Shown here piece by piece: positions 1 through 7,677 of a stretch of 21,067 nt of DNA. The notes beneath the pieces are model-generated. The model did no database searches and had not been told where the DNA came from. It was given only the letters and a program-made list of their open reading frames with translations. The translations under genes were made by a program, and so were the position numbers. Source of the stretch: Thiobacillus sp. UBA6205 (GTDB lineage: Bacteria; Pseudomonadota; Gammaproteobacteria; Burkholderiales; Thiobacillaceae). Each line of letters starts with the position of its first letter. The first letter of the stretch is position 1. The stretch is taken from assembly GCA_002421825.1 (NCBI GenBank), contig DISR01000029.1, positions 6,525-27,591 of the forward strand, given 5' to 3'.

Positions 1-189
1 ACGCCGAAAACGGTGGAGACGGCAAGCGAGCGCGAAAAGCTGATGTTCCGCGTGCGCGCCCAGCTTCCGCCCGATCTGCTCAAGAAACACATTCTCCAGG
101 TGAAAACGGGCCTGCCCGGCGTCGCCTACGTGCGGAGTGCCCCCGACGCCAACTGGCCCGAGCGGCTCCAGGTGAAGCTGCCGCAATGA
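1..189 (+). CDS. HlyD/YhiI-type membrane fusion protein, C-terminal end (partial)
   Basis: Frame 1 is open from the window edge to a TGA at 187-189 and gives the last 62 residues of a protein whose start lies upstream of the window. The tail contains LMFRVRAQLPPDLLKKHI and TGLPGVAYVR and ends QVKLPQ. This resembles the C-terminus of YhiI-type periplasmic adaptors of the HlyD family, which link inner-membrane ABC exporters to an outer-membrane channel. The stop overlaps the ATG of the next gene in an ATGA arrangement, which implies translational coupling. The order adaptor, RbbA-type ATPase/permease, YhhJ-type permease matches the yhiI-rbbA-yhhJ cluster of enterobacteria and supports the call. 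The N-terminal anchor and lipoyl parts are not visible here. Confidence 0.8.
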   Translation, partial: TPKTVETASEREKLMFRVRAQLPPDLLKKHILQVKTGLPGVAYVRSAPDANWPERLQVKLPQ

Positions 190-2969
190 GCGAAGCCGGC
201 GACGTGATCGCATCGCCGGCCGCAGCACCCGTGGTTCGCCTGAGCGCGGTCGGTCTCGCCTACGGCAAGGTACGCGCGCTGGATTCGGTCACGCTCGAGG
301 TGCCGGCCGGCTGCATGGTCGGCGTCATCGGACCGGATGGCGTCGGCAAATCGAGCCTGTTCTCGCTAGTCGCCGGCGCGCGGGCGATCCAGACGGGACG
401 GGTCGAGGTGCTGGGCGGCGACATGGCCGATGCGCAACACCGCCGCACGGTGTGCCCGCGCATCGCCTACATGCCGCAGGGCCTCGGCAAAAATTTGTAT
501 CCGACGCTTTCAGTATTCGAGAACGTGGACTTCTTCGGGAGGCTTTTTGGACACGGCCGCCGCGAGCGCGAGCGGCGTATCAATGAGCTGCTGAACGCCA
601 CCGGACTCGCCCCTTTCGCGGACCGCCCCGCCGGCAAGCTGTCCGGCGGCATGAAGCAGAAGCTCGGCCTCTGTTGCGCCCTGATCCACGATCCTGACCT
701 GCTGATCCTCGACGAGCCCACCACCGGGGTCGACCCACTGTCGCGACGGCAGTTCTGGGAACTCGTCGAGCGCATCCGTGCCAACCGGCCCGGCATGAGC
801 GTGCTGGTCGCCACCGCCTACATGGAAGAGGCCGCGCGCTTCGACTGGCTGGTCGCCATGGACGACGGGCGGGTGCTCGCCACCGGCACGCCGCATGACC
901 TGCTGGCGCGCACCGAAACCCGTACGCTCGAAGAGGCCTTCATCGCGCTGCTGCCGGAGGCGCAGCGCGAAGGCTACCAGCCCGTGGCAATCCTCCCCCT
1001 GAAGGCAGGTGAGGAAACGGAGGTGGCCATCGAGGCGCGCGATCTCACCATGCGCTTCGGCAGCTTCACGGCGGTCGATCATGTCAGCTTCCGGATCAGG
1101 AAGGGGGAAATCTTCGGCTTCCTCGGCTCCAACGGCTGCGGCAAGACCACCACCATGAAGATGCTCACCGGGCTGCTGCCCGCGAGCGAAGGACAGGCGT
1201 GGCTGTTCGGCCACCCGCTGGATCCCCATGACATCGACACGCGCCGCCGCGTTGGCTACATGACCCAGTCCTTCTCGCTCTATGGCGAACTCACCGTGCG
1301 TCAGAACCTGGTGCTGCACGCGCGGCTGTTCGGCATACCGTCGGCACGCATCGAGCCAAGGGTGCAGGAGATGGCCGAGCACTTCGGGCTTACCGAAATG
1401 ATGGATGATTTGCCGGCCGTGCTACCCCTGGGCGAGCGCCAGCGCCTGTCGCTTGCGGTCGCCATGATCCACGGGCCGGAGATGCTGATCCTCGACGAAC
1501 CAACCTCCGGCGTCGACCCGGTGGCGCGCGATGCTTTCTGGCGAATCCTGATCGACTTGGCACGCCGCGACAACGTCACCATTTTCATCTCGACCCATTT
1601 TATGAACGAGGCCGAGCGCTGCGACCGCATTTCGCTGATGCACGCCGGCCAGGTGCTGGTGAGCGATACGCCGGCAGCGATCATCGAGAAACGCGGTGCG
1701 CGCAACCTCGAAGAGGCGTTTATCAGCCATCTCGAGGAAGCGGTGGCGAAGAACCCGCAGGCACCTCCGGCTGCCGGAGCCCCCCGGCTACCGCAGGAGC
1801 AGGCGGCTCCTGCGGCAGCAAACCTGGCCCCACGCCGCCAGGGTTTTAGTTGGCGTCGTTTGTTCAGCTACACCCGGCGCGAATCGCTCGAACTGCGCCG
1901 CGACCCCATTCGTCTCACGCTGGCTTCGCTGGGCAGCGTGATGCTCATGCTGGTGCTGGGCTACGGCATCAGCATGGACGTGGAAGACCTCGCCTTTGCC
2001 GTGCTCGACCAGGACCAGACCACTCTGAGCCGCGACTACGCCCTCAATCTCGCCGGCTCGCGCTACTTCATCGAACATCCGCCAATCCGCAACCACGCCG
2101 AGTTGGACCAGCGCATGCGCGCCGGCGAGATCAGCCTGGCCATCGAGATTCCGCCCGGCTTCGCACGCGACATCGCACGCGGCACGCCAGTGCAGATCGG
2201 CGCCTGGATCGATGGCGCCATGCCGATGCGCGCCGAGACGGTGCGCGGCTATGTCCAGGGCATGCACCAGCACTGGCTCACCGCCAAGGCGCGCGAGGCT
2301 TACGGTTCAGAGGCGACAGCCGGGCTGTTCAGCATCGAAACGCGCTTTCGCTACAACCCGGAGGTGACCAGCCTGCCGGCCATGGTGCCAGCGGTGATCC
2401 CGCTATTGCTGATGCTGATCCCGGCGATCCTGAGCGCACTGTCGGTGGTGCGTGAGAAAGAGCTGGGCTCCATCGTCAATCTTTACGTCACCCCGGTCAC
2501 CCGGCTGGAGTTTCTGCTCGGCAAGCAGATCCCCTACATCGCGCTTGCCATGATCAATTTCCTGCTGCTCACCGCGCTGGCCGTCTCCCTGTTCGGCGTG
2601 CCGCTAAAGGGGAGCTTCCTCGCCCTGGCAGCCGCGGCATTGCTCTATGTGATCGCAGCCACCGCCTTCGGGCTGCTGATGTCGGCCTTCGTGCGCAGCC
2701 AGGTCGCCGCCCTGTTCGGCACCGCTCTGCTGACCATTCTTCCGGCCGTGCAGTTCTCCGGGCTGATCGATCCCGTCTCCACCCTGGAGGGTGTGGGCGC
2801 CTTGATCGGGCAGATCTATCCGACCACCCACTTCGTGACGATTGCGCGCGGCACGTTCTCGAAAGGGCTCGGTTTCATGGATCTCCGGGCTTCTTTTGTC
2901 CCGCTGCTGATCGCCGTGCCCGTACTCATCGGGCTCGGCGCAGCCCTGCTCAGGAAGCAGGAGCGATAG
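186..2969 (+). CDS. rbbA: RbbA-type ABC transporter: two ATPase domains fused to an ABC-2 permease
   Basis: This 927-residue protein has two nucleotide-binding domains followed by an ABC-2 permease, the architecture and approximate length of RbbA/YhiH. NBD1 has Walker A GPDGVGKSS (49-57), signature LSGGMKQ (152-158) and Walker B LLILDEP (172-178). NBD2 has Walker A GSNGCGKTT (314-322) and Walker B LILDEP (434-439). NBD1 has Ala211 where the H-loop histidine is expected (ATAYMEE). NBD2 keeps His471 but has LPLGERQ in place of LSGGQ, so the two ATP sites look unequal. The permease has a first membrane helix near 575-595, a large periplasmic loop, and about five helices from 735 on, with the ABC-2 element REKELGS at 756-762. 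It is probably the inner-membrane motor of a tripartite exporter. Ribosome-associated ATPase activity is reported for E. coli RbbA, but the fused permease and the neighbours favour export here. The substrate cannot be read from sequence. Confidence 0.88.
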   Translation: MSEAGDVIASPAAAPVVRLSAVGLAYGKVRALDSVTLEVPAGCMVGVIGPDGVGKSSLFSLVAGARAIQTGRVEVLGGDMADAQHRRTVCPRIAYMPQGLGKNLYPTLSVFENVDFFGRLFGHGRRERERRINELLNATGLAPFADRPAGKLSGGMKQKLGLCCALIHDPDLLILDEPTTGVDPLSRRQFWELVERIRANRPGMSVLVATAYMEEAARFDWLVAMDDGRVLATGTPHDLLARTETRTLEEAFIALLPEAQREGYQPVAILPLKAGEETEVAIEARDLTMRFGSFTAVDHVSFRIRKGEIFGFLGSNGCGKTTTMKMLTGLLPASEGQAWLFGHPLDPHDIDTRRRVGYMTQSFSLYGELTVRQNLVLHARLFGIPSARIEPRVQEMAEHFGLTEMMDDLPAVLPLGERQRLSLAVAMIHGPEMLILDEPTSGVDPVARDAFWRILIDLARRDNVTIFISTHFMNEAERCDRISLMHAGQVLVSDTPAAIIEKRGARNLEEAFISHLEEAVAKNPQAPPAAGAPRLPQEQAAPAAANLAPRRQGFSWRRLFSYTRRESLELRRDPIRLTLASLGSVMLMLVLGYGISMDVEDLAFAVLDQDQTTLSRDYALNLAGSRYFIEHPPIRNHAELDQRMRAGEISLAIEIPPGFARDIARGTPVQIGAWIDGAMPMRAETVRGYVQGMHQHWLTAKAREAYGSEATAGLFSIETRFRYNPEVTSLPAMVPAVIPLLLMLIPAILSALSVVREKELGSIVNLYVTPVTRLEFLLGKQIPYIALAMINFLLLTALAVSLFGVPLKGSFLALAAAALLYVIAATAFGLLMSAFVRSQVAALFGTALLTILPAVQFSGLIDPVSTLEGVGALIGQIYPTTHFVTIARGTFSKGLGFMDLRASFVPLLIAVPVLIGLGAALLRKQER

Positions 2970-2971
2970 GC

Positions 2972-4096
2972 ATGCGATCCGCACACAACATCCTCCACCT
3001 GGGCATCAAGGAACTGCGCAGCCTCGTGCGTGACCCCATCATGCTTGTTTTGATCGTTTACGCGTTCACGTTTTCGATCTACACCGCCGCCACGGCAATG
3101 CCGGAAACGCTGCACAAGGCGCCCATCGCCATCGTCGACGAGGACCGCTCTGCGCTTTCCAACCGTATCATCGACGACTTCTATCCGCCCTATTTCCTGC
3201 CGCCAGCCCTGATCACGACAGCCGAGATGGACGCCCGGATGGATGCAGGACTCGACACCTTCGCCCTGCACATCCCGTCCGGTTTCCAGCGCGATCTCCT
3301 CGCGGGGCATAGTCCCGTGCTGCAGCTTAATGTCGATGCCACCCGGATGAGCCAGGGCTTTACCGGCAGCAGCTATATCCAGGCGATCGTCTCGGGCGAG
3401 GTGAATGATTTCATGCGGGGGTATCGTGCCGAAACGGCTCCAGCGGTCGATCTGGTTTTACGGGCACGCTTCAACCCCGAGCTGGACAAGTCCTGGTTTG
3501 GCGCCGTCATGGAGGTCATCAGCGCCATCACCATGCTTTCCATCGTCCTCACTGGTGCCGCACTCATCCGCGAGCGCGAGCACGGGACGGTGGAACACCT
3601 GCTGGTAATGCCGGTGACGCCTTTCGAGATTATGAGCAGCAAGGTATTCGCCATGGCCCTGGTCGTGCTCGCGGCCTCGTGGTTCTCGTTGACCTTCATT
3701 GTCCGCGGCCTGCTTGCAGTCCCCATCGAAGGCTCAGTCGCGCTGTTTTTCGCGGGTGCAACGCTGCACCTGTTCGCGACCACGTCCATGGGCATCTTCC
3801 TCGCCACCCTCGCCCGCACGATGCCGCAGTTCGGGCTGCTGCTGTTGATGTTCCTGCTGCCGCTGCAGGTCCTGTCGGGTGGCATGACGCCGCGCGAAAG
3901 CATGCCTGACGCCGTCCAGTTCATCATGCAGGCCGCGCCCAACACCCACTTCGTCATGCTCTCCCAGGCCATTCTCTATCGTGGCGCCGGCCTCGATGTG
4001 GTCTGGCCGCAGTTCCTCAGCCTGGCGGCAATCGGTGCGGTCCTGTTCACGCTGGCCCTGGCGCGCTTCCGTAAAACGCTGGCAACGATGGCATGA
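2972..4096 (+). CDS. yhhJ: YhhJ-type ABC-2 permease
   Basis: This 374-residue inner-membrane permease starts two bases after the RbbA-type stop, with AGGAG of the ribosome site inside the end of the upstream gene. Its layout is that of an ABC-2 permease. There is a short cytoplasmic start, a membrane helix at about 23-41, and a long periplasmic domain to about residue 178 (containing IAIVDEDRSALS and FALHIPSGF). Four to five helices follow. The cytoplasmic ABC-2 element REREHGTVEHLLVMPVTPFE lies at about 200-219. It has no ATPase and presumably forms the pore with the fused permease of the upstream protein. Its stop overlaps the next ATG (ATGA). The last 19 codons, including the stop, reappear in diverged form at 5337-5393. 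Confidence 0.86.
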   Translation: MRSAHNILHLGIKELRSLVRDPIMLVLIVYAFTFSIYTAATAMPETLHKAPIAIVDEDRSALSNRIIDDFYPPYFLPPALITTAEMDARMDAGLDTFALHIPSGFQRDLLAGHSPVLQLNVDATRMSQGFTGSSYIQAIVSGEVNDFMRGYRAETAPAVDLVLRARFNPELDKSWFGAVMEVISAITMLSIVLTGAALIREREHGTVEHLLVMPVTPFEIMSSKVFAMALVVLAASWFSLTFIVRGLLAVPIEGSVALFFAGATLHLFATTSMGIFLATLARTMPQFGLLLLMFLLPLQVLSGGMTPRESMPDAVQFIMQAAPNTHFVMLSQAILYRGAGLDVVWPQFLSLAAIGAVLFTLALARFRKTLATMA

Positions 4097-5328
4097 GTTC
4101 GCGCACCGAACAAACTTCGCCTCGTTCGCGCGTCCCGGGCAAATGGCGCGCACTGCCGACCGGCATCTGGGCACTCGGATTCGGCTCGCTGTTCATGGAC
4201 ATATCCTCCGAGATGATCCATAGCCTCCTGCCGGTCTTCATGGTCACCGTACTGGGCGCCTCCATGGTGACCGTCGGCGTTATCGAAGGGATTGCAGAGG
4301 CTACGGCAGCCATCTTGAAAGTGTTCTCGGGTGCGCTGAGCGACTATCTTGGCAAGCGCAAATTCCTGATGATCCTTGGCTACGGACTCGCGGCATTCAC
4401 CAAGCCCATTTTTCCGCTGGCCTCGTCGATCGGCTGGGTGTTCACGGCGCGTTTCGTCGATCGCATCGGCAAAGGCATTCGCGGGGCGCCGCGCGACGCC
4501 CTGATTGCCGACATTTCGCCAGCACCATTGCGCGGCGCGGCCTATGGTTTGCGGCAGGCGCTTGATTCGGTGGGCGCCCTGCTCGGTCCGCTGCTGGCGG
4601 TGGCCTTCATGATATGGCTTGCCGATGACATCCGTGCGGTGATGTGGATAGCCGTGGTGCCAGCCTTCATTGCGGTGGCGCTGCTCATGATTTACGTACG
4701 CGACCCTGAGCGCACGCATGCAACCGGCGACGTAAAATCCCCACTCGCACGGGCCAACATCAAGCGCCTGCCGCTGCGCTACTGGCTGGTTGTGCTGTTG
4801 GGGGCGGTCTTTACGCTCGCCCGCTTCAGCGACGCCTTTCTGGTGCTGCGGGCACAGGACATTGGCCTCGCGCTCGGCTATGTGCCGGTGGTCATGGTCG
4901 TGATGAACGTTTTCTATGCCGGCGCCGCCTATCCGGCCGGGGCCGCCGCTGACCGCTTCCACCCGCGCACCTTGTTGCTGATCGGACTCGCGCTGCTCAT
5001 CGCAGCGGACATGGTGCTGGCCGCAGCCCGAGGCGCACTGGGCGTCTTTGCCGGTGTCGCGCTGTGGGGCCTGCACATGGCCTTTACCCAGGGCCTGTTG
5101 TCGAAACTCGTCGCTGACACGGTGCCGACGCAATTGCGCGGCACCGGGTTCGGCATCTTCAATCTCGTCAGCGGCGGTGCGCTACTGCTCGCCAGCGTGC
5201 TGGCTGGCGTTCTGTGGAGCGCCATTGGACCTGCTGCGACGTTCCTGGCCGGTGCCGGTTTCGCTGCCCTCGCCGCAATCGGGCTCCTTACTGTGGACGC
5301 CGGGCATCGTAATCGAGACAAGGAATGA
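4093..5328 (+). CDS. Major facilitator superfamily transporter
   Basis: This 411-residue protein is strongly hydrophobic throughout, consistent with about 12 membrane helices. The loop after helix 2 carries the MFS motif GALSDYLGKRKF (about 80-91). A conserved positively charged stretch, DRIGKGIRGAPRDALIAD (about 123-140), follows, and then a glycine-rich helix (GALLGPLLA). The start is fixed by a 4-bp ATGA overlap with the permease stop, so it should be co-translated with the ABC exporter genes. The substrate is not evident. The gene is bracketed by a pair of imperfect 57-bp direct repeats derived from the permease 3' end (4040-4096 and 5337-5393), which suggests it joined or was duplicated into the operon by recombination. 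Confidence 0.85.
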   Translation: MSSRTEQTSPRSRVPGKWRALPTGIWALGFGSLFMDISSEMIHSLLPVFMVTVLGASMVTVGVIEGIAEATAAILKVFSGALSDYLGKRKFLMILGYGLAAFTKPIFPLASSIGWVFTARFVDRIGKGIRGAPRDALIADISPAPLRGAAYGLRQALDSVGALLGPLLAVAFMIWLADDIRAVMWIAVVPAFIAVALLMIYVRDPERTHATGDVKSPLARANIKRLPLRYWLVVLLGAVFTLARFSDAFLVLRAQDIGLALGYVPVVMVVMNVFYAGAAYPAGAAADRFHPRTLLLIGLALLIAADMVLAAARGALGVFAGVALWGLHMAFTQGLLSKLVADTVPTQLRGTGFGIFNLVSGGALLLASVLAGVLWSAIGPAATFLAGAGFAALAAIGLLTVDAGHRNRDKE

Positions 5329-5393
5329 CATGGGCAGACCTGTTCCCCCTGCACCCGGCGCGATCCCTCATAACACTGGCAACGATGGCATGA
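5325..5393 (+). pseudogene. Diverged remnant of the YhhJ-type permease 3' end (22-codon stub)
   Basis: A 22-codon frame opens with an ATG overlapping the MFS stop (ATGA at 5325-5328) and closes with a TGA overlapping the next start (ATGA at 5390-5393). Bases 5337-5393 align without gaps to 4040-4096, the last 19 codons of the YhhJ-type permease, with 45 of 57 bases identical by eye. The final 18 bases, CTGGCAACGATGGCATGA, are identical. In protein terms 11 of 18 residues match in the same frame, ending TLATMA in both. I read this as the tail of a permease copy left in front of the LpxR-type gene. It could still act as a coupling cistron. Homology upstream of 5337 is not clear. Confidence 0.7.
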
Positions 5394-6385
5394 AAAGAAT
5401 AGTCGGACTCATAGCGTGGCTTGTTATCGAGGGCGCCAGCCCGGCTGTGGCCTGGTCGGTGGAACCGGAAAAGACCGGGACGCTGAGCTTCGTACTCGAA
5501 AACGACATGTTCCAGGGGAGCGACAGCCACTACACGAACGGCGTGCGGGTGGTCTGGGTACCGGGACCGGATGCCTCCACACAGGAATGGGCCATCAAAC
5601 TGGCCCGCCTCGTGCCGTGGTTCCCCGAGCAAGGCGAGGTTCGCCATGGCTATGCCTTCGGCCAAAGCATGTTCGTGCCGAGTGATATCACCATCGCAGA
5701 TCCGCCCCCGGGGGAACGCCCCTATGCAGGCTGGCTGTATGGGACGGTGGGCCTGGGCGTGGAGTCGGGCAAGCAGCTCGACCAGTTCGGCATCACCCTC
5801 GGCGTGGTCGGCCCGGCCTCTCTGGCCGAGCAGAGCCAGAAATTCATCCACAATGTTGTCGGGTCTAATGAACCACGCGGCTGGGACACCCAGCTCCGCA
5901 ATGAGCCGGGTGTCATCCTGACCTACCAGCGCAGCTGGCGGGAATTCGCGACCACGACCTTCCTGGGGAACCAGTTGGACTTCACGCCCCACGCAGGGGC
6001 CGCACTCGGCAACGTGTTCACCTATGCCAATGCAGGCGTCACGCTGCGTTACGGTAAACGACTGCCCAGCGACTACGGGCCGCCGCGCATCCAGCCCGGC
6101 TTGCCGGGCTCGGCAGCCTTCGCCCCGGTGTCCGATTTCGGCTGGTACCTGTTTGCCGGTGTCGAAGGACGCGCGATTGCCCACAACATCTTTCTCGACG
6201 GCAACACCTTCCGCGACAGCCGCAGCGTGGACAAAAAACCCCTGGTCGGCGACCTGCAGTTCGGCCTGGTACTGGACTGGTCCGATATTCGTTTCAGTTA
6301 CACCCACATACTGCGCACGCGCGAGTTCCGAACCCAGGAGAAATTCGACGGCTTTGGCGCGCTCAGCGTATCGATAAAGTTTTAA
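5390..6385 (+). CDS. LpxR-family (DUF2219) outer-membrane protein, probable lipid A 3'-O-deacylase
   Basis: From the ATG at 5390 the product is 331 residues. It has a Sec signal peptide (MKRIVGLIAW core, likely cleavage after ASPAVA near residue 21) and then alternating beta-strand-like segments ending in KF, typical of an outer-membrane barrel. LpxR-family hallmarks are present: LENDMF with Asn38-Asp39 near the mature N-terminus, FGQSMFVP, PYAGW, His154 in KFIHNVVG, and GWDTQLRNEPG with Glu172. These correspond to the Asn-Asp, His and Glu active-site residues of LpxR. The enzyme would remove the 3'-acyloxyacyl group from lipid A. An in-frame ATG at 5330 has a better-spaced AAGGA but would add 20 non-signal residues. 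I prefer 5390 for its clean signal peptide and ATGA overlap with the remnant frame. Activity is inferred. Confidence 0.8.
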   Translation: MKRIVGLIAWLVIEGASPAVAWSVEPEKTGTLSFVLENDMFQGSDSHYTNGVRVVWVPGPDASTQEWAIKLARLVPWFPEQGEVRHGYAFGQSMFVPSDITIADPPPGERPYAGWLYGTVGLGVESGKQLDQFGITLGVVGPASLAEQSQKFIHNVVGSNEPRGWDTQLRNEPGVILTYQRSWREFATTTFLGNQLDFTPHAGAALGNVFTYANAGVTLRYGKRLPSDYGPPRIQPGLPGSAAFAPVSDFGWYLFAGVEGRAIAHNIFLDGNTFRDSRSVDKKPLVGDLQFGLVLDWSDIRFSYTHILRTREFRTQEKFDGFGALSVSIKF

Positions 6386-6480
6386 GCCATCCTGCACCAT
6401 GGAGCGTAAATTGCCCCACAAACCATACGGACTTGCAGATGGCCGATGCGGCTAGAATGACCTTTTTGCGCAGGAGCCCC

Positions 6481-6728
6481 ATGTCCGAACCGTTGTATAC
6501 GACCGCAATCTCGCCGAACTCGAACCCGGCGAATACTGGTGGTGCTCGTGCGGCCGCTCGATGACGCAACCGTTCTGCGACGGCTCGCACGAAGGCACCG
6601 ACATGGAGCCGATGTCGATCGTCATCGAAGAAAAAACCACGGTATGGCTGTGCAGATGGCTCTCGGCTGAGAGCCCCCAAAAAAACCGCACTTCAATCGG
6701 CTCGGAGTTATCGGAAAAGCAGGGGTGA
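6481..6728 (+). pseudogene. Frameshifted CDGSH-type iron-sulfur protein gene
   Basis: An AGGAG at 6472-6476 precedes ATG 6481, which reads MSEP and then runs out of frame to a stop. If one base is restored near 6491, the frame continues VVYDRNLAELEPGEYWW and CSCGRSMTQPFCDGSH, a complete first CDGSH cluster-binding motif (C-x-C, then CDGSH). A second copy is expected after TTVWLCR. There the second cysteine is Trp (TGG), and the CDGT-H region is replaced by an A-rich run about 4 bases short of the expected length. After that run a neighbouring frame resumes HFNRLG. Both cluster sites therefore cannot be made from this DNA, and the gene appears inactivated. The intact ancestor would be a small, roughly 75-80 residue, two-CDGSH protein. 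A sequencing error could explain the first lesion but not the second. Confidence 0.75.
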
Positions 6729-7150
6729 TTCAGGAAGGGATTGTTTGTGACAAAGAAAAAATAGCACCGACGGCGCTTGTCAGGGAAACCGGGACATCAA
6801 GAACGTCCTGAGTGAGCTCGCGACTATCCCGGCGGATATCCGACCGGGGGTGCCAATCCGCTTCCAGCCGCAATGGGAGGCCTTGCCGACGGCCCCGGAG
6901 CCTGAGCTTGGGCGTTGACGATCGGCTTTTGACAGACAATCAGACCTTCTCCGAGATTTACCGGGTCGTTCGTTCCTGGCCGAACGCAGAAGCTCAAGGC
7001 CGACATCCACTACGATTCGCGCCTGCGTCTGCTATCAGGAAAGACGTACTTCCCGACCCTGAAGAGGCCTTCAGTCGTCTGATTTGTGACTGCGACACGG
7101 CATCCTCCTAAACGAATCGTGCAGGAGGATGCCGGCTAAACGCTGGCCTC
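6729..7150 (+). other. Stretch without an intact gene, possibly decayed coding DNA
   Basis: No convincing gene is present. Two plus-strand open fragments have protein-like composition. One near 6790-6918 contains IKNVLSELATIPADIRPG and PIRFQPQWEALP. The other near 6985-7082 contains KADIHYDSRLRLL and ends KRPSVV. Neither has a start codon with a ribosome site and I do not recognise a family. They may be remains of genes that decayed together with the CDGSH gene, or chance frames in GC-rich DNA. Confidence 0.35.
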
Positions 7151-7193
7151 TTGTCACACTAGCAAGCCACCAATATAATAAGTACTGCTTACT
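7151..7193 (+). promoter_or_regulatory. Sigma-70 promoter of the emrRAB-like operon with a possible MarR operator
   Basis: TTGTCA at 7151-7156 (5 of 6 to the -35 consensus) and a perfect TATAAT at 7174-7179 are separated by exactly 17 bases. Just downstream, where transcription would start, lies the small inverted repeat AGTA-N5-TACT (7181-7193), a plausible binding site for the MarR protein encoded 17 bases further on. Repression by that protein is inferred from position. Confidence 0.72.
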
Positions 7194-7209
7194 ATAAGAG
7201 CGGTGACTC

Positions 7210-7638
7210 GTGGAATTGCGACAAGACAGTCTCGGCTTTCTGCTGACGGATGTTTCCCGCCTGATGCGTCGGGCCTTCCAGCAACGCCTGGAAGGAAGCT
7301 CTCTCACACTGGCGCAGGCGCGTGCACTCGTTTACGTCTCTCGCCATGAGGGTGTTCGCCAGGTCGATTTGGCGGAAATGCTGGAAGTCCAACCCATCAC
7401 GCTCGCCCGTTTGATTGACCAGCTCACGGATGCCGGTTTAGTCGAACGTCGCCCTGATCCCAACGATCGGCGGGCATATCGGGTGTTTCTGACGCCTGCC
7501 GCCGCCCCCCATCTGGCCGCAATCGAGCAGGTCGCAGCGGTGATCCGGACGGTCGCTCTGCACGATCTGGACAAGCAGCAAGCCGCCACGCTCCTCCTCG
7601 CCTTGAACAAGATGCGCGACAACCTGGCCTCACGCTAA
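7210..7638 (+). CDS. MarR-family regulator (EmrR/MprA-like)
   Basis: This 142-residue protein with a GTG start has the MarR layout: N-terminal helices, a winged helix-turn-helix (QVDLAEMLEVQPITLARLID, about 51-70), and the wing sequence LVERRPDPNDRRAYRV (about 77-92). C-terminal dimerisation helices follow. It contains no cysteine, so ligand binding rather than thiol oxidation is the likely switch. It is first in a three-gene set with EmrA- and EmrB-type transporter genes, as in emrRAB, and sits behind a strong promoter with an inverted repeat at the start point. The likely role is autorepression and control of the efflux pair, released by small phenolic or lipophilic compounds. The ligand itself is unknown. 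The GTG start is weakly supported because the ribosome site is poor. Confidence 0.85.
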   Translation: MELRQDSLGFLLTDVSRLMRRAFQQRLEGSSLTLAQARALVYVSRHEGVRQVDLAEMLEVQPITLARLIDQLTDAGLVERRPDPNDRRAYRVFLTPAAAPHLAAIEQVAAVIRTVALHDLDKQQAATLLLALNKMRDNLASR

Positions 7639-7677
7639 CGCCCTTCAGCAGAACATTTATCCCGGAGTATTAAGTTC

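Noticed and set aside
3976..5133. Long minus-strand open frame opposite the permease and MFS genes
   Set aside because: It is rich in Arg, Gln and His, lacks any recognisable domain, and lies exactly opposite two well-supported genes. This is the usual antisense artefact of GC-rich codon use.
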